A stretch of 64,000 bases of DNA from Symsagittifera roscoffensis (lineage: Eukaryota; Xenacoelomorpha; Acoela; Convolutidae). This document shows positions 19,910 to 31,540 of the stretch, in pieces (the stretch's first letter is position 1; the number at the start of each line of letters is the position of its first letter). The position numbers were made by a program, and so were the translations under genes. The notes under the pieces are model-generated. The model was not told the DNA's origin. It did not search any database and worked only from the letters and a program-made list of their open reading frames with translations. Location: assembly GCF_963678635.1 (NCBI RefSeq), contig NC_087068.1, positions 48,691,724-48,755,723 of the forward strand, written 5' to 3'.

Positions 19910-20978
19910 CCGGTACTCTAGAATGGGCATGTAGCCCGGAGCTGCGTCAAGTGGGTTCGACTCCGTAGTCATGATGTCGTAAAAACACCCAGGAGCGCCA
20001 TAAAAACACTATGTAGCAGTCGCCTACTTCAGTCACATATGAGGCGTAAGAAGAATAGGCCCTACAACTATTGGCTCAAGAGTCAGGGACACTATCTCTC
20101 GTGTTTTTCCACCTCAAAACGGTCGGAGCCAATTCGGTTCGCTTGCGACATGAGACTAGAAACCCGTTACAGCTTAAGGGCAACTATCAAAATACCCCCC
20201 ACTCTAGCAAAAAAGAGCGTCCCCATACTTAGGTCTCAAAATACCCAAAATACACGAACGCCGTTAAAAACAGGGTCGGAACAATCCGCACAGTTACTTT
20301 TTATAAGACAGTGAAACTTTGATCCATTTCAGATGGATCAACCTAAAACTCGCCTTATCTCAACATAACAATTATAAAACACACTCAATAAAACTAAATT
20401 GAGAACTCACATGTCGGCTTACTCGGGAATTAGAGGTAACTAAATTAATGAGCAACTCGAGAATTAAGTATGATAACTTGAGAAGTTTAATACTAATTAG
20501 TTTCAATAAGGGAAATGAGTTTTGACTCTAGGAATGAAGTTTTAGTCTGAACCATTGGGACACCCCAGCTGTCCACCTTTCAACTGAGGGTTCACTCTAG
20601 TTCGGTTCGAATAATTGTATTCTTCCTTCACAATCGTTTCTCTTCCTATTTCAGGATAAGACGGGTCTACTCGCGTTTATTTCGTATCTGGAAATTGCTA
20701 ATAGCAATTTCCCGCTGCTTTTTTAGGTACTTTCCCGCGATTGTAAAGCGGATGTTCTGATCTTCTATTTCTGAGATTTTCAGTTCTCGCGAGAAAGTTG
20801 AGCATGACAGGCTCGATTCGAATTTTTGAAAAATTAAATTTCCTCTCAAAATTACGTATTTCGTGTTCCTCAAGGTCAAACTTCCAAATGTGACCGACTG
20901 GCACATGGATTCCGCCCAGTGGGCCCGGGATTACTCCTTCAAACAAAGTGAGATGTGCTGGTCGACTTCCCCAAATGC

Positions 20979-21176
20979 TGGAGATAAGTTCGTTGTAGTT
21001 TGTTTCGAAGTGTCTCCACAGAATAAAAATGAATTCGTTTTTTCAGCGCTATACTTTTTGAGGCATGCAAGATAAGATACTGGAGATAAGTTAGTTGTAG
21101 TTTGTTTCGAAGTGTCTCCATAGAAAAAAAATGAATTCGTTTTTTTTTCAGCGCTATACTTTTTGAGCTATACAAG
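20979..21176. repeat. Tandem repeat, two ~101-bp units
   Basis: GGAGATAAGTT...GTTGTAGTTTGTTTCGAAGTGTCTCCA...GAATTCGTTTTTTCAGCGCTATACTTTTTGAG is present at ~20,981 and again at ~21,082 with small differences and different poly-A and poly-T lengths. Non-coding. Confidence 0.9.
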
Positions 21177-21468
21177 AACACCTGGTCTGAAAAGAAAATT
21201 CTGCTCGCATTTGAATAGTCGTGGTTTCTTTTGTTCGCATATGATGTCATTATCTAATCTCAAATCTCGCGCTGGGTGTTTCAAATTCTAATATTACATT
21301 TGTCCAGTAGTGGAAGATCTTATAACTGTAAGAATAAGGAAGTGTGCAGAATGATGGTCGTAAGAAGAAGAAGGTCTTGTTGCTTTCGTTCACATAGTAG
21401 CCATTTTTATCAATGACTGTTACTATATTATCTATAGTACATACATACATACGTACATTATTGTTTAC

Positions 21469-21604
21469 TCATAGAGATGAATAGTACTCATAGAGATGAA
21501 TAGAATGAGGAACCCAGAGCAGACAGCTTTTTAAAACAGAGAATCTCATAGAGATGAATAGAATGAGGAACCCAGAGCAGGCAGCTTTTTAAAACAGAGA
21601 ATCT
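21469..21604. repeat. Tandem repeat, ~61-bp units
   Basis: TCATAGAGATGAATAGAATGAGGAACCCAGAGCAG...CAGCTTTTTAAAACAGAGAATC occurs twice in a row (about 21,486 and 21,547), preceded by a truncated copy of its first 18 bases. Non-coding. Confidence 0.9.
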
Positions 21605-21929
21605 CCCTGGCAATACAGATTGCGAACGCCGCTTGCGTACTCGGAACAATAAATGACAAAATAACTTTCGACGAAATTTTTTATTTGTAACACTTGTGTA
21701 TTATATTTTCTCGTGTCGAGTTGCGTGTTCTTATTGAAGAAACGTAACCCGTATCGATTTTAATTGAAAAGGACTTAAACACTTGTCATCTTCTTTTATC
21801 ATTATCACTTCCATATCTAGAAAATTCCAAGGATTTTGACTGGAATACGTGATGAAGGGACTCCCGACTGTAACCTCGGTTACTATGATACTTTTGACCA
21901 TCTCGTTTGATAAGGCTTAATGATTGGGT

Positions 21930-22396
21930 GGTACTACTATGATAGAGTGGTCCCTTGAAAATAACCAGGTCCCTTGAGAATAAGACACCTAGAGCTCTCA
22001 AATCGTTTAATAATTATGATTCAGCCCTTCAGAAAGATGTCGCAGTATATTTTCATAAATTTTATGTTTTGTTATCTTATAAAACCTTCCCCTAACCATT
22101 TTAAAGTTGAAAATCTAAAAAAAAACCGCCCATAGTGGGTTTCGATGACAAATCAGTCAACCCAATCATATGGTTGTTAAACCGTAAAATAAAGCAAAGC
22201 GAGCAAATTTCAATATATAAACAATAGTGATTAAAATTTTCAATCTAAAAAGTTTTTTTGGCTGAACATATTTTGCAAGATTTTTGAAATGAATAATTTA
22301 AACCAACTAGTTTTCATAATTATAACATGCAATATGCATGCGGGACCTGTCTATCATAGTTGCTTTTTCGAGAGACCACTCTATCATAGTAGTACC
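21930..22396. mobile_element. 467-bp MITE with 8-bp target duplication
   Basis: Terminal inverted repeats: the left end GGTACTACTATGATAGAGTGG is the exact reverse complement of the right end CCACTCTATCATAGTAGTACC, extending with mismatches to ~30 bp. Perfect 8-bp direct repeats GATTGGGT flank it at 21,922-21,929 and 22,397-22,404. There is no coding capacity. An 8-bp duplication is typical of hAT-superfamily insertions. The perfect duplication suggests a fairly recent insertion. Confidence 0.88.
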
Positions 22397-22439
22397 GATT
22401 GGGTTACTCTTTGCTACGTAGCCCTCAGCGCCATTATAG

Positions 22440-22612
22440 ATTATTCGGAGGCGGAGTAATAAGCAGAATGGTTCCAAGAGCTGAAAAACATTAACCTTTA
22501 TAAGCTAATCGGAAAATTGCAGGCGGAGCAAAAAGCAGAATTGCCTAAGAGCAGAATAGGTCGGAGAGCAGAAAAATTAATTTTTATAAGCTAATCAGTA
22601 AATTAAGTATGA
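22440..22612. repeat. Diverged two-copy repeat
   Basis: A segment with GGCGGAG...AAGCAGAAT...GAGC...GAAAAA...TTTATAAGCTAATC is present at ~22,450-22,520 and ~22,523-22,600. The copies are diverged, with small indels. Non-coding. Confidence 0.6.
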
Positions 22613-23623
22613 GAATAGACACTATTACCAAAGAAACTAATGTTTTATGCATAATTTGAGTAATTTAGTCGAGATTGTTTTTAATTCAAAAAAACTTGGT
22701 GAAATTATTCAATTGATGCATAATTTATTCATTTTCTTAATTTTATAGACGATTGTGATAATTGTTCAATCAATTAGCCGGTATAAATCAATGAAAGTTG
22801 ATATTTTTCTGGTTTTCTGCTCCTGGACCTATTCAGCTCATGGTTCTGCTCATAGACCAATCTGCTTATTGACTGGCCACCAGATTATTTGACTCTTGGA
22901 GTTTGAATTTAAGTTTACGAAGAGGTTTCTCTAATAACGTAATGAGATTTTTTTCAGAAATTAGTCATGCATCCTGCAGGCGTAGCAGTGAGACCAACAT
23001 CTCTTATTCGTGTAAGTTAAATAGACTTCTGTTTGGTCTTATCATCAACTCATTTGAAGAAAAAAAGTTCGGGAGTGTTGGATCTTCTGTGTGTTATTTG
23101 ACTTCCGAAAAACTAATTTTGGTCCCATGTAAAAGTCCCATGCAAAAAAAATCGGTCCCATGTAAAAAAGTTGTTGCTGATAATTTCTAGTTTTGTCTGT
23201 CAATTGAAATTTCTTTTAAAGTTTAATGTAGTAGAAAGTACTGAATCTAGCGAAAAAATGTTTTCACGTTTTAGTTTTGTTCTTATCCGCTTGCTTGCAG
23301 TATTTCATGTAGATTTGAAATTTTCTGGTGGAAACACTTTCTAAACGAATTTTTGAACGGCTCATCAAGGCTAGACCAAACTTCTAAACGACTACCGTTG
23401 TTTCTTACCCTCAATGTTGACCGCCAAGTTGCCTTGATAGTTTGACGTATCTGTCTGTTGTATAAGGATGATCTGCGCTGAGCAGAATGTTCCAAGGGCC
23501 GAGCGTATAATTGAAAATATTTACTGTCATTATGTCTAACGAAATCATTTTCAACTTAAGAAAAATCATTTGATAGCTTGAAAATAATTCAGTTTCCCTC
23601 TCTTAACAAACAATTTTTTATAA

Positions 23624-23697
23624 TTGCGTTAATTTGTTAAGTGAGGTTTTATAACTTGATTTGCGTTAATTTGTTAAGTGAGGTTTTATAACTTGAA
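23624..23697. repeat. Tandem repeat, two 37-bp units
   Basis: TTGCGTTAATTTGTTAAGTG followed by AGGTTTTATAACTTGA is repeated twice without mismatch from 23,624. Non-coding. Confidence 0.92.
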
Positions 23698-23705
23698 GTG
23701 AGTTT

Positions 23706-24571
23706 ATACTTGCGAGAGCATGTGTGAGGTTATCGGCAATTAGACTTTTTGAACAAATTCAATTCGCCGTATTATTGAACCTTCCAGGCTCCCTCCAACT
23801 TTGTCAAGAGGTAGCGTGGTTGCCTTTGCATAATAGTTTTTGAGTTTGACAGTAATCAGACCTTTTTCACTAATAGAAAAAAAATTAACGGTAAAAAATG
23901 ATCTGTTTGGTTTTTGTTTTTCTGTTTATTTTTGTCGGTTCAATTTTCAAAGCATGGATTTTTTTATGATCAAAAAAGTTTTTATTTTGATTGTCTTCAT
24001 TGATTACGTTTGCGATTAGCAAACGTATCAAATCGGATTAACACCTTGCGTAACAGAATAACTTGGTATCTTGATTCATTATGAATTCAAATTTCTAAGT
24101 GTCTCCGGCACCTTAGTCTGGAGCTAACGAATACGCCAGGGACGGCAAAGGTTTGTTTGCATCTGTTTTGTCGGCTGAGTTGTCACATCTTAATTTTTTT
24201 TGCCGTATGCAGCTTTCAATGGAGTTGCTTTCTATGTTTTCATTTACTCCTGCAAATTCTAATTCTACTAGCCTTGACTTCGTATATTTTCCTTTTTCGC
24301 TTGAAAATGTTTTCGGCCTTAACGATTTCGTATAATTTATAGTTCAAAGTTTTTCCGGACATTTTTCTTGCTTAATAATTGCTTAGAGTTTTGATTCAAC
24401 GCCGTCGAATGTGTTTCTGAACATGTTTTCTGCAAATAGAACATCCTTCCAGGCAACATTTTAAAGTTTTCAATTTGCGGTTTCTTCGAAAAGTTTTCCG
24501 TTTTCTTCCTGTCTGCTAGCTTGTGGGATCTCAAATCTCAAGTGATGCTAAGCTCCGCTCAGCCTCTATGT
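23706..24571. repeat. Member of dispersed repeat family with tRNA-like part and conserved tail (copy 1)
   Basis: It begins with ACTTGCGAGAGCA and contains a degraded tRNA-like block (~23,812-23,865). It ends with the family tail CTCAAGTGATGCTAAGCTCC...GCCTCTATGT (24,535-24,571). A second tRNA-like fragment at ~24,100-24,140 (CTGGAGCTAACGAATACGCC) recurs at 25,060. Borders are inferred from similarity to the copies at 27.66 and 43.84 kb. The tail matches copies ending at 25,849, 28,445, 44,319, 49,921 and 52,963. Confidence 0.55.
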
Positions 24572-25046
24572 TGACTATTTCGATTTATTTTATGTCCTTT
24601 GTCTCATTTAAGACCACAATTTCTTTCGGCATTTTTTGATTTGAACTCAATGGTTCATCCATGCAAATGCCAAAGATGTATGTTGTGCGGATTGTTGTTT
24701 TTTGACTGTTTTTCTGTAATTTAATGCTTCTTTCTACACTTTCTTTCTATACATATGGGTGATTTTTTATAATCAAATATGGTGGGGGAAGGCCTGGGAC
24801 ACTCATAAACGTATGACTACAATTTCCTCTGGCATTTTTTTTAAAACTCAATTGTTTTCCCACGTAATTTTCGCATATACGGTAAATACCAAAGGTAGTG
24901 CTGATTAATGTTTTTTGACAAGGGTATTGCAATCGGGTGCTAGAATTTTACCCACTAAATAACTTCAGGCACAGAATGGCCAAAATTGGGTAAATTTAGT
25001 TTCAGTTGTTAATTAATTTTAATATCTTGGCGTTTCCGGTACATTC

Positions 25047-25159
25047 GGTCTGGAGGTAACGAATACGCCTGAGTGAGACGGCGAAGGTCTGGGGTTCGAA
25101 TCTGAAAACAACTGAAAACAAGGTTTCTTCAGTTCCTATTGAAGAAACCTGTTTTTTTT
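25047..25159 (+). ncRNA. tRNA-like Pol III-type unit with hairpin and T-run (repeat family copy 2)
   Basis: There is an A-box-like GGTCTGGAGGTAACG and a good B box GGGGTTCGAATCT (25,091-25,103). An 11-bp perfect hairpin follows (AGGTTTCTTCA at 25,121-25,131 with TGAAGAAACCT at 25,140-25,150), then eight T, a Pol III terminator. The cloverleaf is not canonical, so this is a tRNA-derived SINE-like head, not a functional tRNA. The family tail lies downstream at 25,813-25,849. Confidence 0.45.
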
Positions 25160-25812
25160 CAAATATTCGTTTCACAACAATTGTCGGCTCATTATTTGTC
25201 TGCTTATGTTTTACCGGCTTGGTTTTCATATTGTAAATTTCATGTTTTTTTATAGTTACTTTAAGTGTTCTGTGTACCTGGGATGTTTGTAATTTTACTA
25301 ACCTTGATTTCTTATGTTACTTACTTTTTGGTTAATATTTTTATTCTGCCCAATGATTTCGGCTTATTTTTATTGGCTTTGTGAATTAATTTCGATTCGT
25401 TTCAAGGAAAACGAAATTTTTATGGTCCCCTCTGGATCGCATAAAATGCTGAAACTGTTAATATAAATAAAAAGGTTTTCGGCTTTTTTCTTTTCCTTTC
25501 GGCTTGATAGGTTTTGGCCTATATTATATCGGTTTAATGGTCATATTTCGTCTCTATGTGTGTATTTCTGTGTTTTGAGGGTGAGGGGGACTTATTAAAT
25601 TACGTCTTGCTGATTTTTTCATCTTAAAGGATTTCTGTCAAGAAATTTATCGGCTGTGTTACCGTTTGGTAAAATTTCTTCCTATGCTTTTTTCATATTC
25701 CATTGTCTTGGCATGTTTTTTATTTGAAAACTAGCTTCATTTTTTTTGTTAGATTAGTTTTTTTTTTTCGAAATTTTCGATTTTTTTTTACTTAGCGGCT
25801 TTCTTCTTTTGT

Positions 25813-25849
25813 ATCGCAAGTTGTCCGAAGCTCAGCTTCGCCTCTGTGT
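25813..25849. repeat. Repeat-family tail (copy 2)
   Basis: TCGCAAGTTGTCCGAAGCTC followed by AGCTTCGCCTCTGTGT. GAAGCT and AGCTTC form a short hairpin just before the invariant GCCTCTGTGT. It matches the tails of the other copies. Confidence 0.75.
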
Positions 25850-26220
25850 CATACTTTTTTTCAATGCTTGCGAATCTCGGTGTAAAGAATTGATCGTGGC
25901 TATTGTCGAAAAGATTTCAAGATATGAATAATAGAAAATTTGGAAACGTTCTTTTGGTTGCCTAGTCACTTTCTCAATGCTGACCTCGGATATTTGCCTA
26001 TGTTCGCATTTATTGCAGCATTTGATAGTTTGATTGAATTTTTTCGCCGCGTAAAAGTACTATCAAACTAGGCATAAAATTTTTTGTCTCAGGGTCCCTG
26101 TTTAAAATGATTCTGTTTTTAGGCCTGGAGAAAGCCGATTTCACGGTAATAAGTTTTGGTATGTTTTCTGAATAGTTTGCTTTCTGGTTGATATCGAGAA
26201 ATTTTTGCGGCTTTAGAAAC

Positions 26221-27372
26221 ATGTCATCGCTAATTGAAACGATATCGTTAGGAAAGGAAAAGTTCGTTGTATCCAGACAGGGATTTGGTTGCATGGGGTT
26301 TGATGCATTCTTCTTCACTGCTCAAAAGACATCGGAAGCAGATGCCATCAAAGTTGTCCGTAAAGCTTTCAGTCTCGGAATCACACATTTCGACACAGCG
26401 CAGTTTTACGGAAATAAGTAACTCAGCCTTTGTTTGATTTATTCGATTGATTGACTATTTTAGTCTGACTCCAATTGTTTGTTCAGGGGCGAAAATGAAA
26501 CCATGCTTTGCAAAGCTTTTGCTGAAGTTCCTCGAAGTAATGTGCAAATAGTAACCAAAGGTGGTCTTGGGAAAGCCTTCAAACCAGACGGAAACCCTAA
26601 GAGAGTGAGGGATTCCATTGAGCAAAGTTTGAAGCGCCTGGACACTGATTACCTTGATCTGTTTAATCTAGCCAGAATTGATACCTCAGTTCCTATTGAA
26701 GAAACAGTTGGCGAGCTGAAATTGATGGTCCAAGAAGGTGATTGCTCATTTTACTTTCCATTGCAAGTTTGTTGGTTTTCTTCCGTGACGTTGAGTTTCA
26801 TCCTCCTTGTGTGATTAGGTAAGATTCGTCACATTGGACTGAGCGAGGCGTCTGCAAAGACAATTGAGCGAGCAAATAGTGTCCATCCCATTGCCGCAGT
26901 ACAGCTTGAGTGGTCTCTTTTTGCGAGGGAATTTGAGAAGGAAGTAATTCCAACTTGTCGAAAACTAGGAGTTGGCATCGTTGCTTACTCTCCGCTGGGA
27001 AAAGGAATATTGGCAGGTGCATTTAAAAAATGGGCTGAAATTCCGAAGCAAGACATTCGTAGTTTTATGGTTCCAAGGCTGGGCGAGAAACATTTTGATG
27101 AAAATATAGCAAAAGTCGACCAGCTAGTGCCGATTGCTAAAGAAAAAGGTTGCTCAATGGGTCAACTGGCGTTAGCTTGGGTGCATCACCAAGGCCTGGA
27201 TGTGTGCCCTATTCCTGGAACCACATCTGAAAAACATTTGTTAGAAAACATTGCTGCGCTTGCAGTCGAATTAACTCCAGCAGAAGTGGAAAAACTGAGC
27301 TCCTTGTTCCCTGTTGGATCCATAAAAGGGGGTCGATATCCTCCTGGAAAACCAACGTTTGAAAGTAACTGA
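26221..27372 (+). CDS. Aldo-keto reductase family protein, three exons
   Basis: Exons 26,221-26,417, 26,487-26,737 and 26,819-27,372 (1,002 nt, 333 residues plus TGA). The introns of 69 and 81 bp have GT-AG borders and keep frame. AKRs are cytosolic NADPH-dependent carbonyl reductases with a TIM-barrel fold. Seen: G-F-G-C-M-G at 21-26, F-D-T-A-Q-F-Y-G at 57-64 (catalytic Asp58, Tyr63), V-T-K-G-G (Lys90), [12 protein letters not shown] at 120-131, and the cofactor-end motif P-I-P-G-T-T near the C-terminus. It resembles the AKR13/pyridoxal-reductase-like group. Odd: the catalytic His of the Q-H-R-x-D motif is Ala128 here, so normal reductase activity is doubtful. An AG just before the ATG (CTTTAG at ~26,211-26,216) allows an upstream non-coding exon. 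Length is normal for the family. Confidence 0.93.
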
Positions 27373-27655
27373 AACTTAAAAACCATTTCTTGTGTTAAAA
27401 AGAATTATAAATGATGGTTTGAGACTGCATGACTTTATTTGAACTAAATTTGATCAAAAAAATGTACTCGGTCTACTTAAAAATATTGTTGAGAGAAACG
27501 TTGTTTTGATTCGTGGAACAAACAGAAGTGCCAGCGGATTCAGTATTGGAAGTCTCAGTCATAATTTTCGATTTGAATTACTCTGATGAGTAAATTTCAC
27601 CGAAAAGAATATAAATAGGACTACGATTTTACATAAAACAATTTTACTGCTCTTA

Positions 27656-28445
27656 ATTTTTACACTTGTGAGAGCAATTGTCTTGTAATCGGGAATTAGA
27701 TTTTCTTACAAATCTTTCAGAAATTGTGAGGCTGCTTTATTAGAGAACCTTAGCAACGTCATCCCATTTGGCTAGAAGTAGCGCGGTAGCACATGTACTT
27801 TTATGTCTGAGTCCGAGTTCGAGTCCCGGCTGTACATTTTTTTTTCAGTATGTATGAAATTGAATTTTTTGCGGGAAAAATTGAATTATCGTTCTTTCGT
27901 GTCTCTGTTTATGTTTTGTCGACTTAGTTGCCACATTGGAAAATGTCCTTGTGTTGTCAGCGGTTTTTATGGTGGATGCATGTTTTTTCGATTTACTTTG
28001 AAAATTAATAGCCCTGACGTTTTATATTTTCCTTGCCTTCCTGTTTTTTCCCTTAAAAGCTTTATTCGGCCTGATTAGATTCAGCTTAGATTTTATCGGC
28101 TTTGTTACCTTATTAACAGTAATGAACAGGTCTTATGTAGGTCTTGGTGATGCTTTTGCTTTTTCTCAGGAAAAAGTCCTTAAAATGCTCTAATAACTAC
28201 AGATGTGCATTCTCATAAATTTTCGCCCTTCTTGTTTTTAGTAGAGAAACAGCTATGGATTTGGGTAAAGTCAATTTTCGAAATGGCCCATTTCCTCACG
28301 CATCAGTATAACAAAGTTATCAAAAAATCCAGCTTTAGCTAGGCCCCTAGTTATCTTTTATCACACAAAAATTTTGGTTATTGTTTTTTTTATTTTTTTT
28401 TGTGATCTATCGCAAGTGATGTGAAGCTCCGCTTCGCCTCTGTGT
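27656..28445. repeat. Dispersed repeat with tRNA-like block and hairpin tail (copy 3)
   Basis: About 790 bp, starting ACACTTGTGAGAGCAATTGTC. A tRNA-like block at 27,768-27,833 has an A-box-like TAGCGCGGTAGCAC, an anticodon-arm-like ACAT...ATGT, and a T-arm CCGAG-TTCGAGT-CCCGG with four of five pairs, followed by ten T. The tail TCGCAAGTGATGTGAAGCTC...CGCCTCTGTGT ends at 28,445. The two ends (CACTTGTGAG and GCCTCTGTG) are weakly inverted-repeat-like. It directly follows the AKR gene. Confidence 0.6.
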
Positions 28446-28792
28446 TAGAAATATCGTGTTACTACTGTTGTTAGTTTCAACAATAGGGACTTATGAAAAT
28501 TAAAGTATCTTTTACTATTTCACAGGTCCATTTTAATATTCCGTTCCAAGTGTTTTTAGTGCCAAACTTTTTGACGATTTTTTTTATTTGGTCGATTCAT
28601 CTTGCTCGTGATTATTTTTTGTTTTTACCCTAGCGATTAGCAAAGGTGTTGCCACCGGGACAACAGGGTTTTGCAACCGACTCTTTCCCGTAAATAATTT
28701 TGTTCACAGGATGGCTCAATTTGGTGGTCATCTCCAATTGTGTAATTTCGTCAACCAACTGAGAAATCTAGAGCATGTCTGCATTTTTCATA

Positions 28793-31540
28793 TTTTTTCT
28801 ATTCGAAATTTTTTTTTCATGTTGGTTGTAACTTTACTAACTCCGATTTCAGTAAATCAGTTTTTTTCTCTTTTTACGACTGATTTATTTTCGGCTTAAC
28901 GGCTTCATTTCGAGTCGTTTGACGGAGCAAAAGAAGGTTGTTAGCTAAGTGCTTTAGGGGAGACTATTAAATTTTTTGTTCGGCTCAACACGTGTCTGCT
29001 GGATTGTCGGGTTTGCTATGTCTTGAAGGATGTCTTTCGAAGCCAAAATAAAATTAAATTGTCTAACTTGGCATGTTTATTTAGAAGGAAATTTGTCGGA
29101 AAATGGAAGCAGGCCCGGATATAGGATATTATCATGGAATGGGGGGGGGGGGGGGGATGGTGGTTTCCAAAAAAGAATCATCTCGACCTATTTCTAGCTC
29201 TCTACAGCTCAGCCAATTTGGTTTAAGTCCACCATTTGATTTTTAAGTTGACTAATTTGAAGAATGGTAGTTTTGGAAAAAGACGGTCAAAAACGTTGGG
29301 CACTTTTTAGTGGAGCAATATTTTTCGGCCAGCGATCCCCTCTCCAAATAGAATATTTATATATAGAGAGGCCAAACACGCCTTAAGAAATTATTCAGCG
29401 TCCTCTACCTTTACTGTACGAACTTTTTCTGGCACATCTATTGTATCGCTTGGTGCGAAGAACGGTTGGCAGTTGGTTGTTTTGCTCTAATAGTTTGCAT
29501 AAGTTTTAATGTATTTCCTTATTCTTTAGAAAGTAACTGTTCTAAAATGGTTATTGTTTTTATCTAAAGAAATCTGAAAAATTTGAAGATTTGTTTTCCA
29601 CGAAACTTTTAGATTTTCATTTACTGGCAGTGGAATTTTTGTGATCTAATTGGGATCGTGTTTGCTTTGTGTTATCCTCTGCAGTTGTGACTGCTGAAGC
29701 CACTATTTTTGTTAATCGATTTGTCTGTTAGCTAATGAAATGCACTAATCTAATTAACTGTCTAGACTTTTTAAACCAATTAGTAATATGAAGTGATTCG
29801 TGCTTCAGGTGGCTAGGTGGTCAGCACTCATCGGGGGACTAATCTATGGCTACCATCACAACAGTAAGTGTCTCATTTGAATTTAAGTCCTCTGAATTTA
29901 AAGCGTCAGCCGTCAATTTAATTGATAGTCTGATAATTTAGTTTGATAATAATGTTGAACACTTTGTATCTTAAATTAAGAAAACAAATTATTTTTACTT
30001 TTTACTCTCGAAAAATCAAAAACTAAGAGAAATCTTGTGGGTAAGTTTGATTTCTGTTCAGCGTTCTGAACCTCTAAGTTAGGAGAATGGATAATCTGTT
30101 TTTTTTTTATCTGGTGCTGATAAATGTTTTATCGTAATGGAGTACGGATCAGATTTCGGGGGTCTCTAAGCACCAACCTTTTGATTAGAAGACGGGTTGG
30201 AGGCACTTAACATTTCATCTTTGCCTCGATGCTCAAAAATAAAGACTTGTTTGTATTTCAGAAATTCTCTTTGCGCGTGAGTCATACTGGAGAGAGCATG
30301 GACATCTGGGTGAATTCCCTCTGCTGGGCAAAGTGGATGTGGAACTAGAGAAGAGATCAAAACACACGATGATGAGGGGCAGCAAAGACGCACATCACTA
30401 GAAGAAAATACACTAACAGGAACCCCACCCATTACTACCAGGGTTGGCACAAAAAGCAATAAGAGTCATAAAGCAATATGTGTCATAACTCATCAATAGG
30501 TGTCACTCGAAGCAGTGTTTTTTGATAGCGAAATGTTTCTGCACATTTTTTTTCTCCAAGAGTTTCGTACCAATTGCACAAATGAACAGATTTCTACTTT
30601 TGGTTTGAGTCTTCAAAAAAATGTATCTATTCCATCAAAAGGAACTGAAGTTTTATCGAATTATATTTGTCCAGTTATCCAATGAGTATTTTTTTTTTTC
30701 ACGTATTTTTTTCATAAAAACTGAAAACAGGTTACCCAAGTTCTAAAAATAATGATTTTTGAACTTCTAAAAAGTTTTGCCAGCCCTGTTTAGTACCTTC
30801 ACACTAACAGACAGAAGGAAGTCAATGTAAATGTAAACAGAGCGATAAAAACTGAAGACGGATGACTGAAAACTACATGGCCTATGATGTTCTCTGTGAT
30901 CTGTACGAGAAAGATAGATTGTATATTGACTATCAACTCTAGTTTGTCTAATTATACCGGTCAAATTAAATTTAACTTTAATCTGGTTTTCACTAAGATT
31001 TTTAAGATCGTTTGAGCAGATTATTTTATTTGAAAGGCGTGCTGATGAAAATTTCAAACACTTTAATTTGAAAATTTTGAATAAATAAATGCATACGTAA
31101 AATTGACGTTTGTATTCATGTACTACAATTACATCGAGTATAAAAGTGAAGTTGTAGCGTCAAATATAAGTTTCTTTTGAATGAATGTCCGAAAGGGTTC
31201 TAGATATGCTGCTATCATCTTTCATGCTAGAATTATGAGCTCCTGCGGTGTAATCATGAGGACTGGTAGCTCTCCCACTCGCTCCGCTGTCTGGACTACA
31301 ATTGTTGACTGAATTGCGAGTTATGGACGTGGCGCTACTGACGTTATCACCCGCCAGGCGGTCCCCGCTAAGTCGCCGAGTGTGATGATGGATTTTGACT
31401 TCGTTTTCGGTTATTTCAACGAATACTTTCTCGTCTGAGTAACTCGTGCCGATTCCTGAGCCGACTCCTTCGTCTTCCTCGTCGTCGTCGCTGAGGATGT
31501 CGGTTCGTCGGAGGTTGATGTTTGATTTGAAGTGATCCAT
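28793..31540. repeat. Tandem duplication I, copy A (2,748 bp)
   Basis: This block is repeated head-to-tail immediately to its right (31,541-34,283) with only a handful of substitutions and homopolymer-length differences, such as the G-run near 29,142. The junction falls in a shared ATTT between the outer ends of the unit, so it looks like a microhomology-mediated duplication. It contains a 5'-truncated copy of the last GPCR exon. Confidence 0.95.
31160..31540 (-). pseudogene. Truncated duplicate of GPCR last exon (exon 6A)
   Basis: The sequence encodes the same 126 C-terminal residues as the intact exon at 33,903-34,309, including the stop. The duplication breakpoint at 31,540/31,541 removes the splice acceptor and the first ~27 nt of the exon. 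An alternative AG exists a few bases upstream in the joined sequence, but no pyrimidine tract of quality precedes it. Probably not used. Confidence 0.8.

Noticed and set aside
19920-19975. tRNA-like GGGTTCGACTCC near 19,955
   Set aside because: It resembles a B box, but the T-stem does not pair and no anticodon arm or acceptor stem can be formed.
27570-27610. Hammerhead-ribozyme-like CTGATGAG...CGAAA
   Set aside because: Stem II would be only two pairs, and no stem I or III partner or cleavage site could be found.
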